This document shows, piece after piece, positions 1-10,084 of a DNA stretch of 64,000 nt; position 1 is the stretch's first letter; every line of letters starts with the position of its first letter. The position numbers were made by a program, and so were the translations under genes. A model generated the notes under the pieces. That model made no database searches and had not been told where the DNA came from. It saw nothing but the letters and a program-made list of their open reading frames with translations. The stretch is from JBGPQJ01 sp963709295 (GTDB lineage Bacteria > Chloroflexota > Anaerolineae > Anaerolineales > Villigracilaceae): positions 62,001-126,000 of the forward strand of contig CAVPVW010000005.1 of the NCBI GenBank assembly GCA_963709295.1, written 5' to 3'.

Positions 1-984
1 GGGGTATCCTGCACCGAGCGCCATATGGAATGTCCCGCCGATCTTCTCGTCGAAGAGAATATTGCGCGTAAAGCGGTTAATCTCGAAGTTCGTCCCAATG
101 GCGAACTCGCCAAGGTAGCGCGAACCCGCGTCGCTATCCAGCATTTCGAGTAGATAGGTCTCATTCTTCAAAGCCTTGGCGGAAGTCACCTTGCCGCTGG
201 AGAAGTTCAGCTCGATACCTTCCACTGCAACGCCGTTGTAGATGGCAGGATAGGTAAATTTCACCCAGCCGTTGACTGAATCCTCCACCGGGCCGGTGTA
301 AATTTCACCGTCCGGCATATTGTGGGTGCCGCAGGAATTGACGAACTTCCGGCCTTTGATCGACAGGGTCAAGTCCACGTTCGGTCCGCGCAGGCTGACC
401 TGGTGTTTGCCGGCGATGCGCGAGATCATCTTCGCCTGTTCATCCTCAACCGATTTCCAGTACGCGACCGGGTCTTCCTGGTCGGCATGGCAGGCGCGGT
501 AGACGAAGTTTTCGTAGTCTTTCAGGCTCATTTCGGCTTCCTTGGCGTAGCCGGCGGTGGGAAAGAGCGTGGTCACCCATTTGAATTCGCCGGTCGCTCC
601 ACGGCGCATCTGGGTTTCGATGACCTGCGAAACCGCCTTCTGCCGCCGTGCAAGTTTCTTCGGTTCAACTCCGGACAGCGCGCGGGTGTTCTGCAGGGAT
701 GCCACCCGGATGCGTGATTCGAATTGGTCGTAGGCTGTCTTCCTGAACGTGGGAGGGTAATCAAGCTGAGTGTCGTTCGCTTTTGCATAGAAAATTTCAT
801 CCTGGTCGGGCAGTTCAAGGAGGGGAACGGGGTGACCTCCGACCTCCATGATTCGGCTGTACAATGCACGGACCAGGGGTTCAGCAGCAGTGGTGGCTTC
901 GATCAGAACGCGGTCACCTGGCTTTATTCGGGCGGAATAATCCACCAGGATTCGCGCAAATTTTTCAACACGTGCATCAGACAC
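1..984 (-). CDS. M29-family aminopeptidase (AmpS/PepS-like), C-terminus beyond the left edge
   Basis: The reading frame stays open from a GTG at 984 down to base 1, giving 328 codons of the N-terminal part. A clear AAAAGGAGT ribosome-binding site sits 5-6 nt before the GTG. The translation begins VSDARVEKFARILVDYSARI and continues with KPGDRVLIEA, the usual start of M29 thermophilic metallo-aminopeptidases. Further in are GEFKWVTTLFPT, MSRI-like segments around the substrate-binding region, and the FVNSCGTHNMPDGEIYTGPVE stretch that precedes the metal-binding half. M29 enzymes are cytoplasmic dinuclear-metal exopeptidases of broad specificity. The metal ligands of the last third lie outside the window. 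The gene diverges from the dehydrogenase gene at 1164. Confidence 0.85.
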   Translation of the reverse strand, partial: MSDARVEKFARILVDYSARIKPGDRVLIEATTAAEPLVRALYSRIMEVGGHPVPLLELPDQDEIFYAKANDTQLDYPPTFRKTAYDQFESRIRVASLQNTRALSGVEPKKLARRQKAVSQVIETQMRRGATGEFKWVTTLFPTAGYAKEAEMSLKDYENFVYRACHADQEDPVAYWKSVEDEQAKMISRIAGKHQVSLRGPNVDLTLSIKGRKFVNSCGTHNMPDGEIYTGPVEDSVNGWVKFTYPAIYNGVAVEGIELNFSSGKVTSAKALKNETYLLEMLDSDAGSRYLGEFAIGTNFEINRFTRNILFDEKIGGTFHMALGAGYP

Positions 985-1076
985 AGCAGACTCCTTTTCA
1001 AAAGGGATTTAGCGTGTGAATTATATCACGAGGGGTTTGTCGCTCACTTACGCGCAATCCAGTACCCATAACGGTT

Positions 1077-1106
1077 TTGCAAGGTCTCACCCAACTGCGG
1101 TATACT
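1077..1106 (+). promoter_or_regulatory. Probable sigma-70 promoter of the exopolysaccharide module
   Basis: TTGCAA (1077-1082) and TATACT (1101-1106) are separated by 18 bp. The expected transcription start, near 1113, leaves a leader of about 50 nt before the ATG at 1164. Called on match and spacing only. Confidence 0.5.
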
Positions 1107-1163
1107 TTCATCCTGAGTTTGGGTTTATATAGACACTCACACACCATAAAAAGCGACCAAATT

Positions 1164-3287
1164 ATGAAACAGCTCATTCAAAACATGCGCAGCGGGGATA
1201 CGCTTATCAGCGAAGTGCCGGTTCCCACGCCACTTGCAGGTCAGGCACTGGTCAAAGTCTCGGCATCGCTGGTATCTGCCGGAACTGAACGGATGCTGGT
1301 TGAGTTCGCTGAAAAGTCATTGCTCGGCAAGGCAAAGTCCCGGCCGGACCAGTTCAAGCAGTTGTTGGACAAGGTAAAAAGTGACGGCGTGATCCCAGCG
1401 ATTCAATATGCGTTCAATCGCCTGGACCAGCCCATGCCCCTGGGATATTCCTCGGCCGGAACAATCGTCGAGCTTGGGGAAGGCATGGAAGGTTTCACGG
1501 TTGGTCAGCGCGTGGCGTGTGCCGGGGGAGGCTACGCCGTTCATGCTGAGTACAATGTGGTGCCACGAAATTTACTTACCCCATTGCCCGATTCAGTCGA
1601 CTTCGAGTTAGGAGCCTTTACCACGCTGGGAGCAATCGCCCTGCATGGATTCCGCCTGGCTGAACCTCAAGTTGGGGAGCGTGTAGCCGTAATCGGTATG
1701 GGGCTGTTGGGCCTTCTTACCGCCCAGATCGCCACCGCTGCCGGATGCCGTGTCTTTGGCATTGATACTAATCCCGAACGGATCACTCTTGCAGGTCAAA
1801 TGGGTATCCCGGCATGCATTCGTGAATCTGCAGTGGACCAGGGCTTGGCGTTCACATCCCAACGCGGATTCGACAGCGTCATCATTTGCGCGGACACCTC
1901 TTCATCGGACCCGGTGGAATTGGCGGGTGCGATTGCGCGTGATCGAGCGAAGGTGGTTGCGACCGGCGCCGTTGGTCTTACTCTTCCCCGAAAAGTTTAT
2001 TTTGAAAAAGAATTGAGCTTTATCAATTCGCGATCGTACGGCCCTGGCCGGTATGATCCTTCCTACGAAGAGAATGGCAAGGACTACCCGATTGGCTACG
2101 TCCGCTGGACGGAGGGGCGCAACTTCGAAGCGGTGGTGGAATTGCTGGCGGATGGCAAGTTGAACGTAAAGCCGCTCATTACGCACCGATTTCCAATTGA
2201 GCAGGCTCCTGATGCTTACGAGATCATCACGGGCAAGAAGAAGATTCCTTTCCTGGGGGTGGTCCTCACATACGACGATAAATCTGCCTCGGCAGCCAGA
2301 CAAGTTGAGTTCCACCCGGTCAACTCCCAGCCTGCGGACGTCCGCCTGGGGGTGATCGGGGCAGGTTTATTCGCCAATGCGACACTGCTTCCCGCTTTGA
2401 AGAAGGTGAAGGATATCGAGCTGGTGGGAATTGCCTCGGCGGGCGGGCTGCATGCGCAGCATTCCGGTAAGAAATTCGGGTTTGCTTATGCCACATCCGA
2501 AGAAACCCGGATACTGGATGACCCTCGCATCAACACAGTGGCAATCCTCACCCGGCATGGATCCCATGCCGATCTGACCATCCGTGCGCTTCAGGCAGGA
2601 AAGCATGTGTTCGTTGAAAAGCCCATGGCAGTGGACCAGGCTCAACTTGATGCCGTGACGGGTCAGCTTGAGAAATCCAATGGGCAATTGTTCATGGTCG
2701 GTTTCAATAGACGTTTTGCCCCGCTGGCTGTGGAATTATCCCGCTTTCTAGCTGACCGCACCGAACCACTGTATGTTCATTACCGCATCAATGCAGGTTT
2801 CATCCCCGCAAAACACTGGGTGCACGATCCTGTTCAAGGCGGCGGACGAATCATCGGGGAGGCCTGCCACTTCGTGGATTTCATCACCTTCCTCGCCGGT
2901 GCTGTGCCGGTTTCAGTCACAGCACATGCCCTGCCGGATGCCGGCAAATACCGCGGGGACAACGTCTCGATGACTTTTACCTTCCCGGACGGTTCCATCG
3001 GCGTTGTGGATTATCTTGCCAACGGTGATAAATCCTTCCCCAAGGAACGGGTGGAAGTCTTCTGCGGCGAGCGGGTGGCGGTGCTGGATGATTTCAGGTC
3101 GCTTGAGACGGTCAAGGCAGGTAGGAAGTCGGTGAAGAAATCCAGTCAGGATAAGGGTCATCTGGCTGAAATGCAGGTGTTTACACAGGCCATTCGATCC
3201 GGCGGTCAACCGCCCATCCCTTACGATCAGCTGATAGGCGTGACGAGGATTACACTTTCGGCTGTCCTTTCTCTGCGGGATAGTTAA
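1164..3287 (+). CDS. Bi-domain oxidoreductase: alcohol-dehydrogenase-like plus Gfo/Idh/MocA domains
   Basis: 707 residues from the ATG at 1164. An upstream in-frame start at 1077 is unlikely because it lies inside the promoter. Residues about 1-370 are a medium-chain dehydrogenase/reductase with a Rossmann core (GMGLLGLLTAQIA, then GIDTNPER). Residues about 390-707 are a Gfo/Idh/MocA module starting DVRLGVIGAGLFANATLLPA, with the family EKP motif (VFVEKPMAV) near residue 483 and a GG-x-x-x-GEACHFVDF segment. This fusion recurs in surface-polysaccharide clusters next to heparinase II/III-like proteins, as here. It is presumably an NAD(P)-dependent sugar or sugar-nucleotide oxidoreductase. The substrate cannot be read from the sequence. 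Confidence 0.85.
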   Translation: MKQLIQNMRSGDTLISEVPVPTPLAGQALVKVSASLVSAGTERMLVEFAEKSLLGKAKSRPDQFKQLLDKVKSDGVIPAIQYAFNRLDQPMPLGYSSAGTIVELGEGMEGFTVGQRVACAGGGYAVHAEYNVVPRNLLTPLPDSVDFELGAFTTLGAIALHGFRLAEPQVGERVAVIGMGLLGLLTAQIATAAGCRVFGIDTNPERITLAGQMGIPACIRESAVDQGLAFTSQRGFDSVIICADTSSSDPVELAGAIARDRAKVVATGAVGLTLPRKVYFEKELSFINSRSYGPGRYDPSYEENGKDYPIGYVRWTEGRNFEAVVELLADGKLNVKPLITHRFPIEQAPDAYEIITGKKKIPFLGVVLTYDDKSASAARQVEFHPVNSQPADVRLGVIGAGLFANATLLPALKKVKDIELVGIASAGGLHAQHSGKKFGFAYATSEETRILDDPRINTVAILTRHGSHADLTIRALQAGKHVFVEKPMAVDQAQLDAVTGQLEKSNGQLFMVGFNRRFAPLAVELSRFLADRTEPLYVHYRINAGFIPAKHWVHDPVQGGGRIIGEACHFVDFITFLAGAVPVSVTAHALPDAGKYRGDNVSMTFTFPDGSIGVVDYLANGDKSFPKERVEVFCGERVAVLDDFRSLETVKAGRKSVKKSSQDKGHLAEMQVFTQAIRSGGQPPIPYDQLIGVTRITLSAVLSLRDS

Positions 3288-3315
3288 AACACCTCTCATT
3301 CTTTCCACACATCGG

Positions 3316-5279
3316 ATGAATCGATTTTCTTTCTACTTCAAAGCGCTGCGCGAGCTGGGTTTCAAATCCCTCAGCCTGTATGCGATATATAAACTTGGTC
3401 TGGCCACCGGGCATTTCCGCCGGCTGACAAAAAAACCCTCCCACACCGATAATTGGCCTCTTGTCCCGATCCTTCTGCTCCCGTCGAAGAATGAGCTGCT
3501 CAAAGTACTCGGGCAGGATGGCCAAGCGCGACTGCTTGCTGAAGCCGAAGAGATCCTGATAGGCAAAGTACGCCTTTTCGGGGGGGAAGCTGTGCCATTA
3601 CAACTTTCCGTTGAAGTGCCGTTGGCTCACTGGACCGATTATGAGCAGGGGAAGGTGGCTTTTCCTCCGTCAGAGCATGGGGATATTAAGTTTATCTGGG
3701 AGCCTGCGAGATTCGGCTGGGCGTTCACGTTGGGAAGAGCCTATTTGGTCAGCGGGGACGAGCGTTATTCACAATCTTTCTGGAAGATCACTGAAATATT
3801 TCTTGAGTCAAATCCACCTTACGTCGGTCCACAGTGGATGTCGGGGCAGGAGGTTGCGATTCGACTCATGGCGCTTGTTTGGGCGGGGCAGGTTTTTGCC
3901 GAATCCCCTGAATCCACGCCTGAGCGAAGGGATAAATTATCTGCGGCGATCGCTGCGCATGCGGAAAGGATTCCCCCCACGCTGGTTTATGCACGCTCTC
4001 AGAACAATAACCACCTGGTCAGCGAAGCGGCAGGATTATACACGGCCGGGATGGCGCTGCCGGATCACCCACGATCAGAAGCTTGGAGAAACGAGGGGTG
4101 GAAATGGCTCGAGTGGGCTTTCAAGAAGCAGATCTCCAAGGATGGTTCCTACGTTCAGCACAGCACGAACTATCACCGGCTGATGCTTCAGGTCGCGCTG
4201 TGGGTGTGGACGCTGGCCAACCTCTCCCCGGCAAGGCGGGGCGGGATGCCGCAGAAGATTGAAGCCCAGTTGGCATTGGCTGCCAAATGGCTTTCCTCGC
4301 TGACAGACAGGGAATCAGGGCAGGCAGCTAACTTGGGGGCGAACGACGGAGCCTATATTTTCCCTCTGACCATTTGCCCTTTTATCGATTTCAGACCCGT
4401 GGTGCAGGCAGCTTCTTTGGCCTTCACCGGAGAAAAGCCGTTCAAGGATGGCCCCTGGAATGAAATGGCGTTGTGGTTTGGGCAAAAGCTATCCCTGATT
4501 GAGAGGTATGCTTGCTCAAAGCGACCAACACAAAAATTTCTACTGGAATCCCGGAACAGTTGGGCTTATTTCCGCGCGGTGAAGTTCAGTTCCCGTCCTT
4601 CTCATTCTGATCAGCTTCATCTCGACTTGTGGTGGCGAGGGATGAACATCGCCCGTGACGCCGGGACGTACCTCTATAATTCCACCTCGCCCTGGGATAA
4701 TTCCCTGACCATTACCCAGGTCCATAACACGGTCACCGTGAACGGGCGTGAGCAAATGTCCCGCGTTGGGAAGTTCCTTTATCTTGATTGGGCGCTGGCG
4801 GGATTTCATTGCGGACGAAAGAACGGGTGAATCTCAACGATTGACTGCCCGTATGCATGGGTATAAATCCCTGGGCATCACTCATGACCGGAAAGTTACT
4901 TCTGGATCCAGGAGATCAGTGGTTAATCGAAGATGAGCTTGCTGCGAAAAAAGCTGACCAAAGAATCCGCACTTTCAGGCTGCATTGGCTGCTCCCAGAC
5001 TGGGAATGGAAGTTGAACCAGGAGGGGGTCAAAACAGTATTGTCGATAAAATCTCCTCAAGGCTGGATCAACCTCGATGTGACGGTTTCTCTTGAAAATG
5101 CGAAGGTGACCCTGGCGCGTGCCGGCGAATGCTTGACAGGGGAGAGGCTCGTTTTACCCCAGGCTGGATGGATCTCCCCAACCTATGGGCGGAAGGAACC
5201 TGCATTGTCGTTTGCTGTCGATGTTACGGGAGCGGGCCCGGTTTCCTTTACATCCGAGTTTATTTTTCCAGAACTATAA
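3316..5279 (+). CDS. Heparinase II/III family protein, interrupted by two frameshifts
   Basis: The frame starting MNRFSFYFKALRELGFKSLSLY reads to a TGA at 4828-4830, but homology continues in the next frame (ADFIADERTGESQRLTARM) and then in the third (LLLDPGDQWLIEDEL) to the TAA at 5277-5279. Removing one G near 4800 (GCGGGATT) and the A near 4898 (GTTACTT) restores one protein of about 654 residues. The N-terminal half is an alpha/alpha-toroid with the SQNNNHLVSEAAGLY motif. The C-terminal half is a beta-sandwich beginning HNTVTVNGREQM. Such proteins resemble polysaccharide lyases and accompany exopolysaccharide assembly genes. The stop is 2 nt before the next gene. The two indels are more likely sequence errors than decay, because all three parts are well conserved. 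Confidence 0.8.
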
Positions 5280-5281
5280 CG

Positions 5282-6496
5282 ATGCACATCCTTCTAATAC
5301 ACCAGGCTTTCGCAGCTCTCGATGAACCGGGGGGGACCCGGCATCATGAACTGGCGCGTTTCCTTTCCGGAGAGGGACATCGTGTCACGGTCATCGCCAG
5401 CCCTGTCAGCTATTTGACCGGGGAAGCCGGTCTGCCAGCAGGCAAGAAATCTCCCTCTGACACGCTTGAAGAGAACATCACCATTTTACGGGCTTACACA
5501 TACCAGGCATTGCACAAGTCGTTTGTACACCGGGTGGCTGCTTTCTTTTCGTTCATGGTCTCGTCATTTTTCCTGGGGCTGAAGGTTAAAGAAGTAGACC
5601 TGGTCTGGGGAACATCGCCGCCGATCTTTCAGGGTTGGACAGCCTGGATGCTGGCAAGATTGAAACGTGCGCCTTTCCTGTTCGAGGTGCGCGACTTATG
5701 GCCTGAGTTTGCCATCGCCGTCGGGGTATTGAAAAATCCCACGCTGATCAAAATGTCGCTCTGGCTGGAGAGATTCCTCTACCGGCATGCCGACCGGGTG
5801 GTGGTCAACAGCCCCGGGTTCGTGGATCATGTCACATCCAGGGGAGCGCGCTCCGTGGAGCTTATTCCAAATGGCGCAGACCCGGCCATGTTCGCTGTAT
5901 CAGAGTCAGGGGAAGCTTTCCGCAGACAACATCACCTTGAAGATTCATTCGTAGTGCTTTATGCTGGGGCGCATGGGATGTCCAATGATTTGAGTGTGGT
6001 GCTCGAGGCAGCGAAGTCCTTGGAATCCAGACCGGAGATTAAGGTTGTTTTACTGGGGGACGGCAAGGAAAAAACGAACCTTTTGGCGCAGTCTGAAATG
6101 TTGCGACTTGACAACGTCCTGTTTCTGCCGCCTGTTCCCAAAACGGAAATGCCGGCTGCGTTGGCAGGTGCAGATGCCTGCCTTGCCATCCTTAAGCCGT
6201 TGGATGCCTACAAGACGACCTACCCCAATAAAGTGTTCGATTACATGGCTGCGGCGCGGCCGGTCGTTTTAGCGATCGACGGGGTCATTCGAGAAGTGGT
6301 GGAATCCGCCGGCTGCGGGATTTATGTCCCTCCGGGGGATTCGATGAAATTGGCCGCGGCGATCATATCCCTGGCTGACGACCGGGACCGATGCCGAAAA
6401 ATGGGATTGGCTGGGAGATGCTATCTCGAGCAGAAATTCAGCAGGACTGCCATTGCCGGGAAACTGCTTGAGTTGATGGAAGAGATGACAAAATAG
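5282..6496 (+). CDS. Glycosyltransferase family 4 (WbuB-like)
   Basis: 404 residues starting MHILLIHQAFAALDEPGGTR. The longer upstream start would overlap the heparinase gene in another frame, so 5282 is preferred. The protein has the two-Rossmann GT-B plan. The N-terminal domain has a glycine-rich entry (EPGGTRHHELARFL). The C-terminal donor domain has GAHGMSNDLSVVLEAAK, VLLGDGKEK and the family signature AYKTTYPNKVFDYMAAARPV. The gene follows the heparinase-like gene by 2 nt, so the three genes are probably one transcript for surface-polysaccharide synthesis. A bidirectional terminator follows at 6520. Confidence 0.9.
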   Translation: MHILLIHQAFAALDEPGGTRHHELARFLSGEGHRVTVIASPVSYLTGEAGLPAGKKSPSDTLEENITILRAYTYQALHKSFVHRVAAFFSFMVSSFFLGLKVKEVDLVWGTSPPIFQGWTAWMLARLKRAPFLFEVRDLWPEFAIAVGVLKNPTLIKMSLWLERFLYRHADRVVVNSPGFVDHVTSRGARSVELIPNGADPAMFAVSESGEAFRRQHHLEDSFVVLYAGAHGMSNDLSVVLEAAKSLESRPEIKVVLLGDGKEKTNLLAQSEMLRLDNVLFLPPVPKTEMPAALAGADACLAILKPLDAYKTTYPNKVFDYMAAARPVVLAIDGVIREVVESAGCGIYVPPGDSMKLAAAIISLADDRDRCRKMGLAGRCYLEQKFSRTAIAGKLLELMEEMTK

Positions 6497-6519
6497 GTCA
6501 TTATCAGAAAACTAAAAGA

Positions 6520-6545
6520 CCGGGATTTGCATCCCGGCCTTTGTT
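6520..6545. terminator. Bidirectional terminator between GT4 and pstB1
   Basis: A perfect 7-bp stem CCGGGAT/ATCCCGG with loop TTGC is followed by TTTGTTGTT on the plus strand and preceded by an A-rich tract. It lies between convergent genes. Confidence 0.75.
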
Positions 6546-6564
6546 GTTAATGTTTGGAAAATTA

Positions 6565-7328
6565 TTATCCCATTCGTCCTGTGATATAGGCTTCTGTCAA
6601 TTCCGCTTTGGGGTGGATGAACAATTCGGAGGTGGGGAGAACTCCACCAGTTCACCCAACCAGAACAGACCGGTGGAATCCGAAACACGCGCTGCCTGTT
6701 GCATGTTATGCGTCACGATGACGATCGTATAGTTCTGTTTCAATTCGGCAATTAACTCTTCGATCTTCAAGGTGGCGATCGGGTCCAGCGCGGAGGTGGA
6801 TTCATCCATCAGGATGACCTCCGGTTCGACCGCCAAAACACGGGCGATGCATAATCTCTGCTGCTGTCCCAGTGAAAGGCTTAATGCGTCCTGGTCCAGT
6901 TTGTCCTTCACGTCATTCCACAAGGCTGCAGCGATCAGACTTTTTTCAACGGTGGCCTCCATCTCGGCTTTACTGGCGCGTGTGCCCAATACTCGCGGAC
7001 CGAAGGCAACGTTGTCATAAATGGATTGCGGAAATGGATTTGGCTTCTGAAAAACCATCCCCACGCGTTGACGCAATTCGACGACATCCACTTCAGGGGA
7101 GTAGATATTCTGACCGTCGAGCAGGATCTGCCCTTCAACCCGGGTACCAGCTATGGTGTCGTTCATCCGGTTGAGACACCGAAGGAAGGTGGATTTTCCG
7201 CACCCTGATGGGCCGATCAGCGCGGTGACCACTCTGGGCTGGATGTCCATATTAATCTTCGCGAGGGCGATTTTTTCCCCGTAGTAAAAATCAAGATCGC
7301 GAACAGTAAAAACATTCGAATCAGACAT
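6565..7328 (-). CDS. pstB: PstB1, phosphate ABC transporter ATPase with non-consensus signature; frameshifted near its 3' end
   Basis: The protein begins MSDSNVFTVRDLDFYYGEKI. It has Walker A GPSGCGKST, Q-loop GMVFQKPNPFP and H-loop VTHNMQQAARVSD. Two usually fixed motifs differ: the ABC signature reads LSLGQQQ instead of LSGGQQQ, and Walker B reads ILMDEST instead of ILMDEPT/C. The open frame stops at 6597. Restoring one base near 6633 gives the normal C-terminus HPKAELTEAYITGRMG ending at 6565. The gene is divergent from pstS1 with 58 bp between them. A TAAAAT box sits 6 nt before the ATG with no Shine-Dalgarno, suggesting a leaderless message. It may pair with PstB2 (10085). Confidence 0.85.
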
Positions 7329-7373
7329 AGCTGAATTTTATCATTGGTTGGTTTGAAGTTGTCTTTTTCCGGC

Positions 7374-7379
7374 TATAAT
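7374..7379 (+). promoter_or_regulatory. -10 box of pstS1, 7 nt before the start codon
   Basis: A perfect TATAAT is followed by TCAGGCG and the ATG at 7387. No good -35 hexamer stands 16-18 bp upstream, as is usual for activator-dependent Pho promoters. The predicted transcript would begin at or next to the ATG. Confidence 0.5.
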
Positions 7380-7386
7380 TCAGGCG

Positions 7387-8277
7387 ATGAACCGCAAGAA
7401 TTTTCTCCTATTGATGTTCGCATTTAGTTTGATACTACTAATTGGCGGGTGTGGTCCGCTTGGGCCAAATGAATCTGGAACGCCGGTGGAGTCCATTGAT
7501 AATAAGGGGTCAGATACGATGGTCAATCTCGCCCTGGGCTGGGCGGAAGCTTATCAAGTTGACCATCCTGAGGTTGAATTGGCTGTGACCGGAGGCGGGT
7601 CTGGAACGGGCATCGCTGCACTCATCAATAATAGTGTGGACATCGCCAATGCATCCAGGCGGATCAAACCGGAAGAGATCGCCGATGCGGAATCAAAGGG
7701 TGTCTCTCCGGTCGAGTTCATTGTGGCAGGCGACGCCATCGGGATCATCGTTCACCCATCCAACCCGGTTTCCGAACTGACCCTCCAACAACTCTCGGAC
7801 ATCTATAGCGGGAAATTTACCAATTGGAAGGAGTTGGGCGGTGAGGACCGGCCGATCGTGCGTCTCTCCCGCGAATCAAACTCCGGGACGCATGTTTATT
7901 TTCTTGAGGAAGTCGTCCGCCTGGGTGACAAAGAAAACAAGACCCTCTTCTCGGCAAATACGCTTCTTCTCCCTTCATCAGAAGTCATCGTCAATGAAGT
8001 TCGGCAAAACCCCAATGCCATCGGTTACGACGGACTCGGTTATATCCCTGACGACCTGAAAATCATCGCTGTTGCGGAAAATCCAGGCGATCCGTACGTG
8101 CTGCCTTCGATAGCGACAGTAAATGATAAAACTTACCCGATTGCCCGGGACCTTTACATCTACACACCGGGTGAGCCGACGGGAGCGGTGAAAGCGTATA
8201 TCGAGTGGATCTATGGCCCTCAAGCCCAGGCGATAGTTGCCGAACAGGGATTTGTCCCCATTCGTTTTACTCCATAA
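7387..8277 (+). CDS. pstS: PstS1, phosphate-binding lipoprotein
   Basis: 296 residues. A lipoprotein signal peptide with lipobox LIGGC puts the acylated cysteine near residue 22. The mature part is a PstS/PBP-like type II periplasmic binding protein with DNKGSDTMVNLALGWAEAY, GGGSGTGIAALINNSVDIANASR, and SRESNSGTHVYF, which provide the phosphate-binding loops. This is the shorter PstS type found in many Gram-positives and Chloroflexota. It leads pstC1-pstA1-pstB2 and the phoB/phoR-type pair, so it is very probably part of the phosphate-starvation regulon. No Shine-Dalgarno precedes the ATG. Confidence 0.92.
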   Translation: MNRKNFLLLMFAFSLILLIGGCGPLGPNESGTPVESIDNKGSDTMVNLALGWAEAYQVDHPEVELAVTGGGSGTGIAALINNSVDIANASRRIKPEEIADAESKGVSPVEFIVAGDAIGIIVHPSNPVSELTLQQLSDIYSGKFTNWKELGGEDRPIVRLSRESNSGTHVYFLEEVVRLGDKENKTLFSANTLLLPSSEVIVNEVRQNPNAIGYDGLGYIPDDLKIIAVAENPGDPYVLPSIATVNDKTYPIARDLYIYTPGEPTGAVKAYIEWIYGPQAQAIVAEQGFVPIRFTP

Positions 8278-8310
8278 CGTGTTGAATTTCTTATAAACTT
8301 GGGAGTATCC

Positions 8311-9207
8311 ATGGAAAAGAATACCGGTTGGCGTGAATTCGCGATCACCCGAACCATCCAGGTGGCTGGATTCTCCGCCATTGGTATTGTGTTGCTGATC
8401 TTCTTCTTCCTGCTCAGGGAGGGATTACCGGCGCTTCGGGAAGTCTCCTTCATCGCCATGCTCTCCACCCGCTGGTATCCCACCGAAGCGTATTACGGCA
8501 TCCTGCCGCTGCTTACCGGCTCGCTGATCGTGACGCTTGGAGCAGCCATGGTTGCTGTTCCATTTGGCATCGGAACGGCCATCTTCATCGCCGAAATCTC
8601 TCCACGCTGGCTGCGCGAGGTGCTTAAGCCCATCGTGGAATTACTGGGTGGGTTGCCGTCCGTCATGCTGGGTTTTCTGGGCATCGTCATTTTCGCCCCT
8701 TACATCCGGGTATGGCTTGAGCTGCCGACCGGACTCTCTGCGTTGACCGGTTCGCTCCTCCTCGGGGCGATTGCCATCCCCACCGTGGTTTCGGTGGCTG
8801 AAGATGCGTTGGATACCGTCCCACGCGCCTACCGGGAGGGAGCCTGGGCACTGGGCGCCACGCAATGGCAGACCATTTGGCGGGTCACCTTACCAGCAGC
8901 GCGCTCCGGCGTCTTGACAGCCATCATGCTCGGCATTGGGCGCGCCATTGGCGAAACCATGACCGTGATGATGGTCACGGGAAATGCCCCGATCATGGCG
9001 GTTTACCTTGGCGCATTGATTTCACCAGTCCGTACCATGACCGCCACCATTGCTGCTGAAATGGGCGAGGTCGCCACGGGTAGTACCCATTATCATGTAT
9101 TGTTTTTCATCGGTATCGTCCTGTTCTTTGTCTCGCTGGTGGTAAATATTACAGCTTCGGCCATCATCTTCCGCCAGCGAAAACGGTCCGAGCGGATCTT
9201 GTCATGA
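8311..9207 (+). CDS. pstC: PstC1, phosphate ABC transporter permease
   Basis: 298 residues from the ATG at 8311, preceded by GGGAG at 8301-8305; a TTG at 8299 is in frame but worse placed. Six membrane segments are visible. The permease-family loop reads YREGAWALGATQWQTIWRVTLPAARSG in the segment that contacts the ATPase, followed by GIGRAIGETMTVMMVTGN. The first cytoplasmic part reads EFAITRTIQVAGFSAIGIVL. It sits 33 nt after pstS1 and just before pstA1. Confidence 0.9.
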   Translation: MEKNTGWREFAITRTIQVAGFSAIGIVLLIFFFLLREGLPALREVSFIAMLSTRWYPTEAYYGILPLLTGSLIVTLGAAMVAVPFGIGTAIFIAEISPRWLREVLKPIVELLGGLPSVMLGFLGIVIFAPYIRVWLELPTGLSALTGSLLLGAIAIPTVVSVAEDALDTVPRAYREGAWALGATQWQTIWRVTLPAARSGVLTAIMLGIGRAIGETMTVMMVTGNAPIMAVYLGALISPVRTMTATIAAEMGEVATGSTHYHVLFFIGIVLFFVSLVVNITASAIIFRQRKRSERILS

Positions 9208-9217
9208 CAGGTGCCGA

Positions 9218-10076
9218 ATGAAACGACGCTCCAACCGTAATATCACCCAGCGTTTCGGGTTTGCCATTCTGGGAATCGTGGCTTTCCTCACCATTCTGCC
9301 TATCGTATTGGTCATATCCTATATTGTTTATAAAGGCTTGCCTGCCATTTCGTGGGAATTCCTGACCCAGTTTCCCACCGACGGGATGCGCTCTGGGGGA
9401 ATCATGCCGGCCATTCTCGGCACGGTTTACCTGACCCTGGTCACCACCATCCTTTGCGTCCCTTTAGGAATTGCTGCAGCGATTTATCTTTCGGAATATG
9501 CCACGGAGAATAGGTTTACCCGAATGATCCGCCTGGCATTGATCACCTTGGCTGGAATACCCTCCGTGGTCTATGGGTTATTTGGGTTGGGAATGTTTGT
9601 GCTCTTTTTCCAACTGGGAACGAGTATCCTGGCCGCCTCGCTAACATTGTCCATCATGACCCTGCCGGTGGTCATCTCCACCTCTGAGGAGGCGCTGCGT
9701 TCAGTGCCTCAAGCCTTCCGCACGGTCAGTGTTTCATTGGGCGCCACTCGCTGGCAGACTATTCGAAGAATCGTCTCTGCCTGAAGGACAGCCGGGTATT
9801 TTGACAGGCGTCATCCTTGGTTTGGAGCGCGCCATCGGAGAAACCGCCCCCATCCTGTTTACCGGCGCGGTGTTCTCGCTGCCGGGTCTTCCCTCCTCGA
9901 TTCTCAGCCCGACCATGGCGCTGCCTTATCATCTCTATGTCATCTCAACCCAGGTGCCCGAGATGCCGTTGGAAGTCCAATATGGGACCGCGCTTGTCTT
10001 GATGATGTTCGTCCTGGTGCTCAACGTGATTGCCACCATCATCCGTTCGCGTGCCCGGGCGAAGCGTCAGTGGTGA
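9218..10076 (+). CDS. pstA: PstA1, phosphate ABC transporter permease, with one frameshift
   Basis: The frame starts MKRRSNRNITQRFGFAILGI and stops at a TGA at 9782-9784 in the middle of the conserved EAA loop (SVSLGATRWQTIRRIV). The next frame continues directly with LPEGQPGILTGVILGLERAI and GETAPILFTGAVFSLPGLP to the true end at 10076. Deleting one T near 9775 joins the parts into about 285 residues, the normal PstA length. The TGA is not a selenocysteine codon, because the conserved continuation is in a different frame. Six membrane segments. The 3' end overlaps or abuts pstB2. Confidence 0.85.
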
Positions 10077-10084
10077 TTAACGTT

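Noticed and set aside
4820..4835. TGA inside the heparinase gene as a selenocysteine codon
   Set aside because: Homology already leaves this frame near 4800, before the TGA.
9776..9790. TGA inside pstA1 as a selenocysteine codon, given selC in the window
   Set aside because: The conserved sequence resumes in a different frame, so readthrough of the TGA would not restore PstA.
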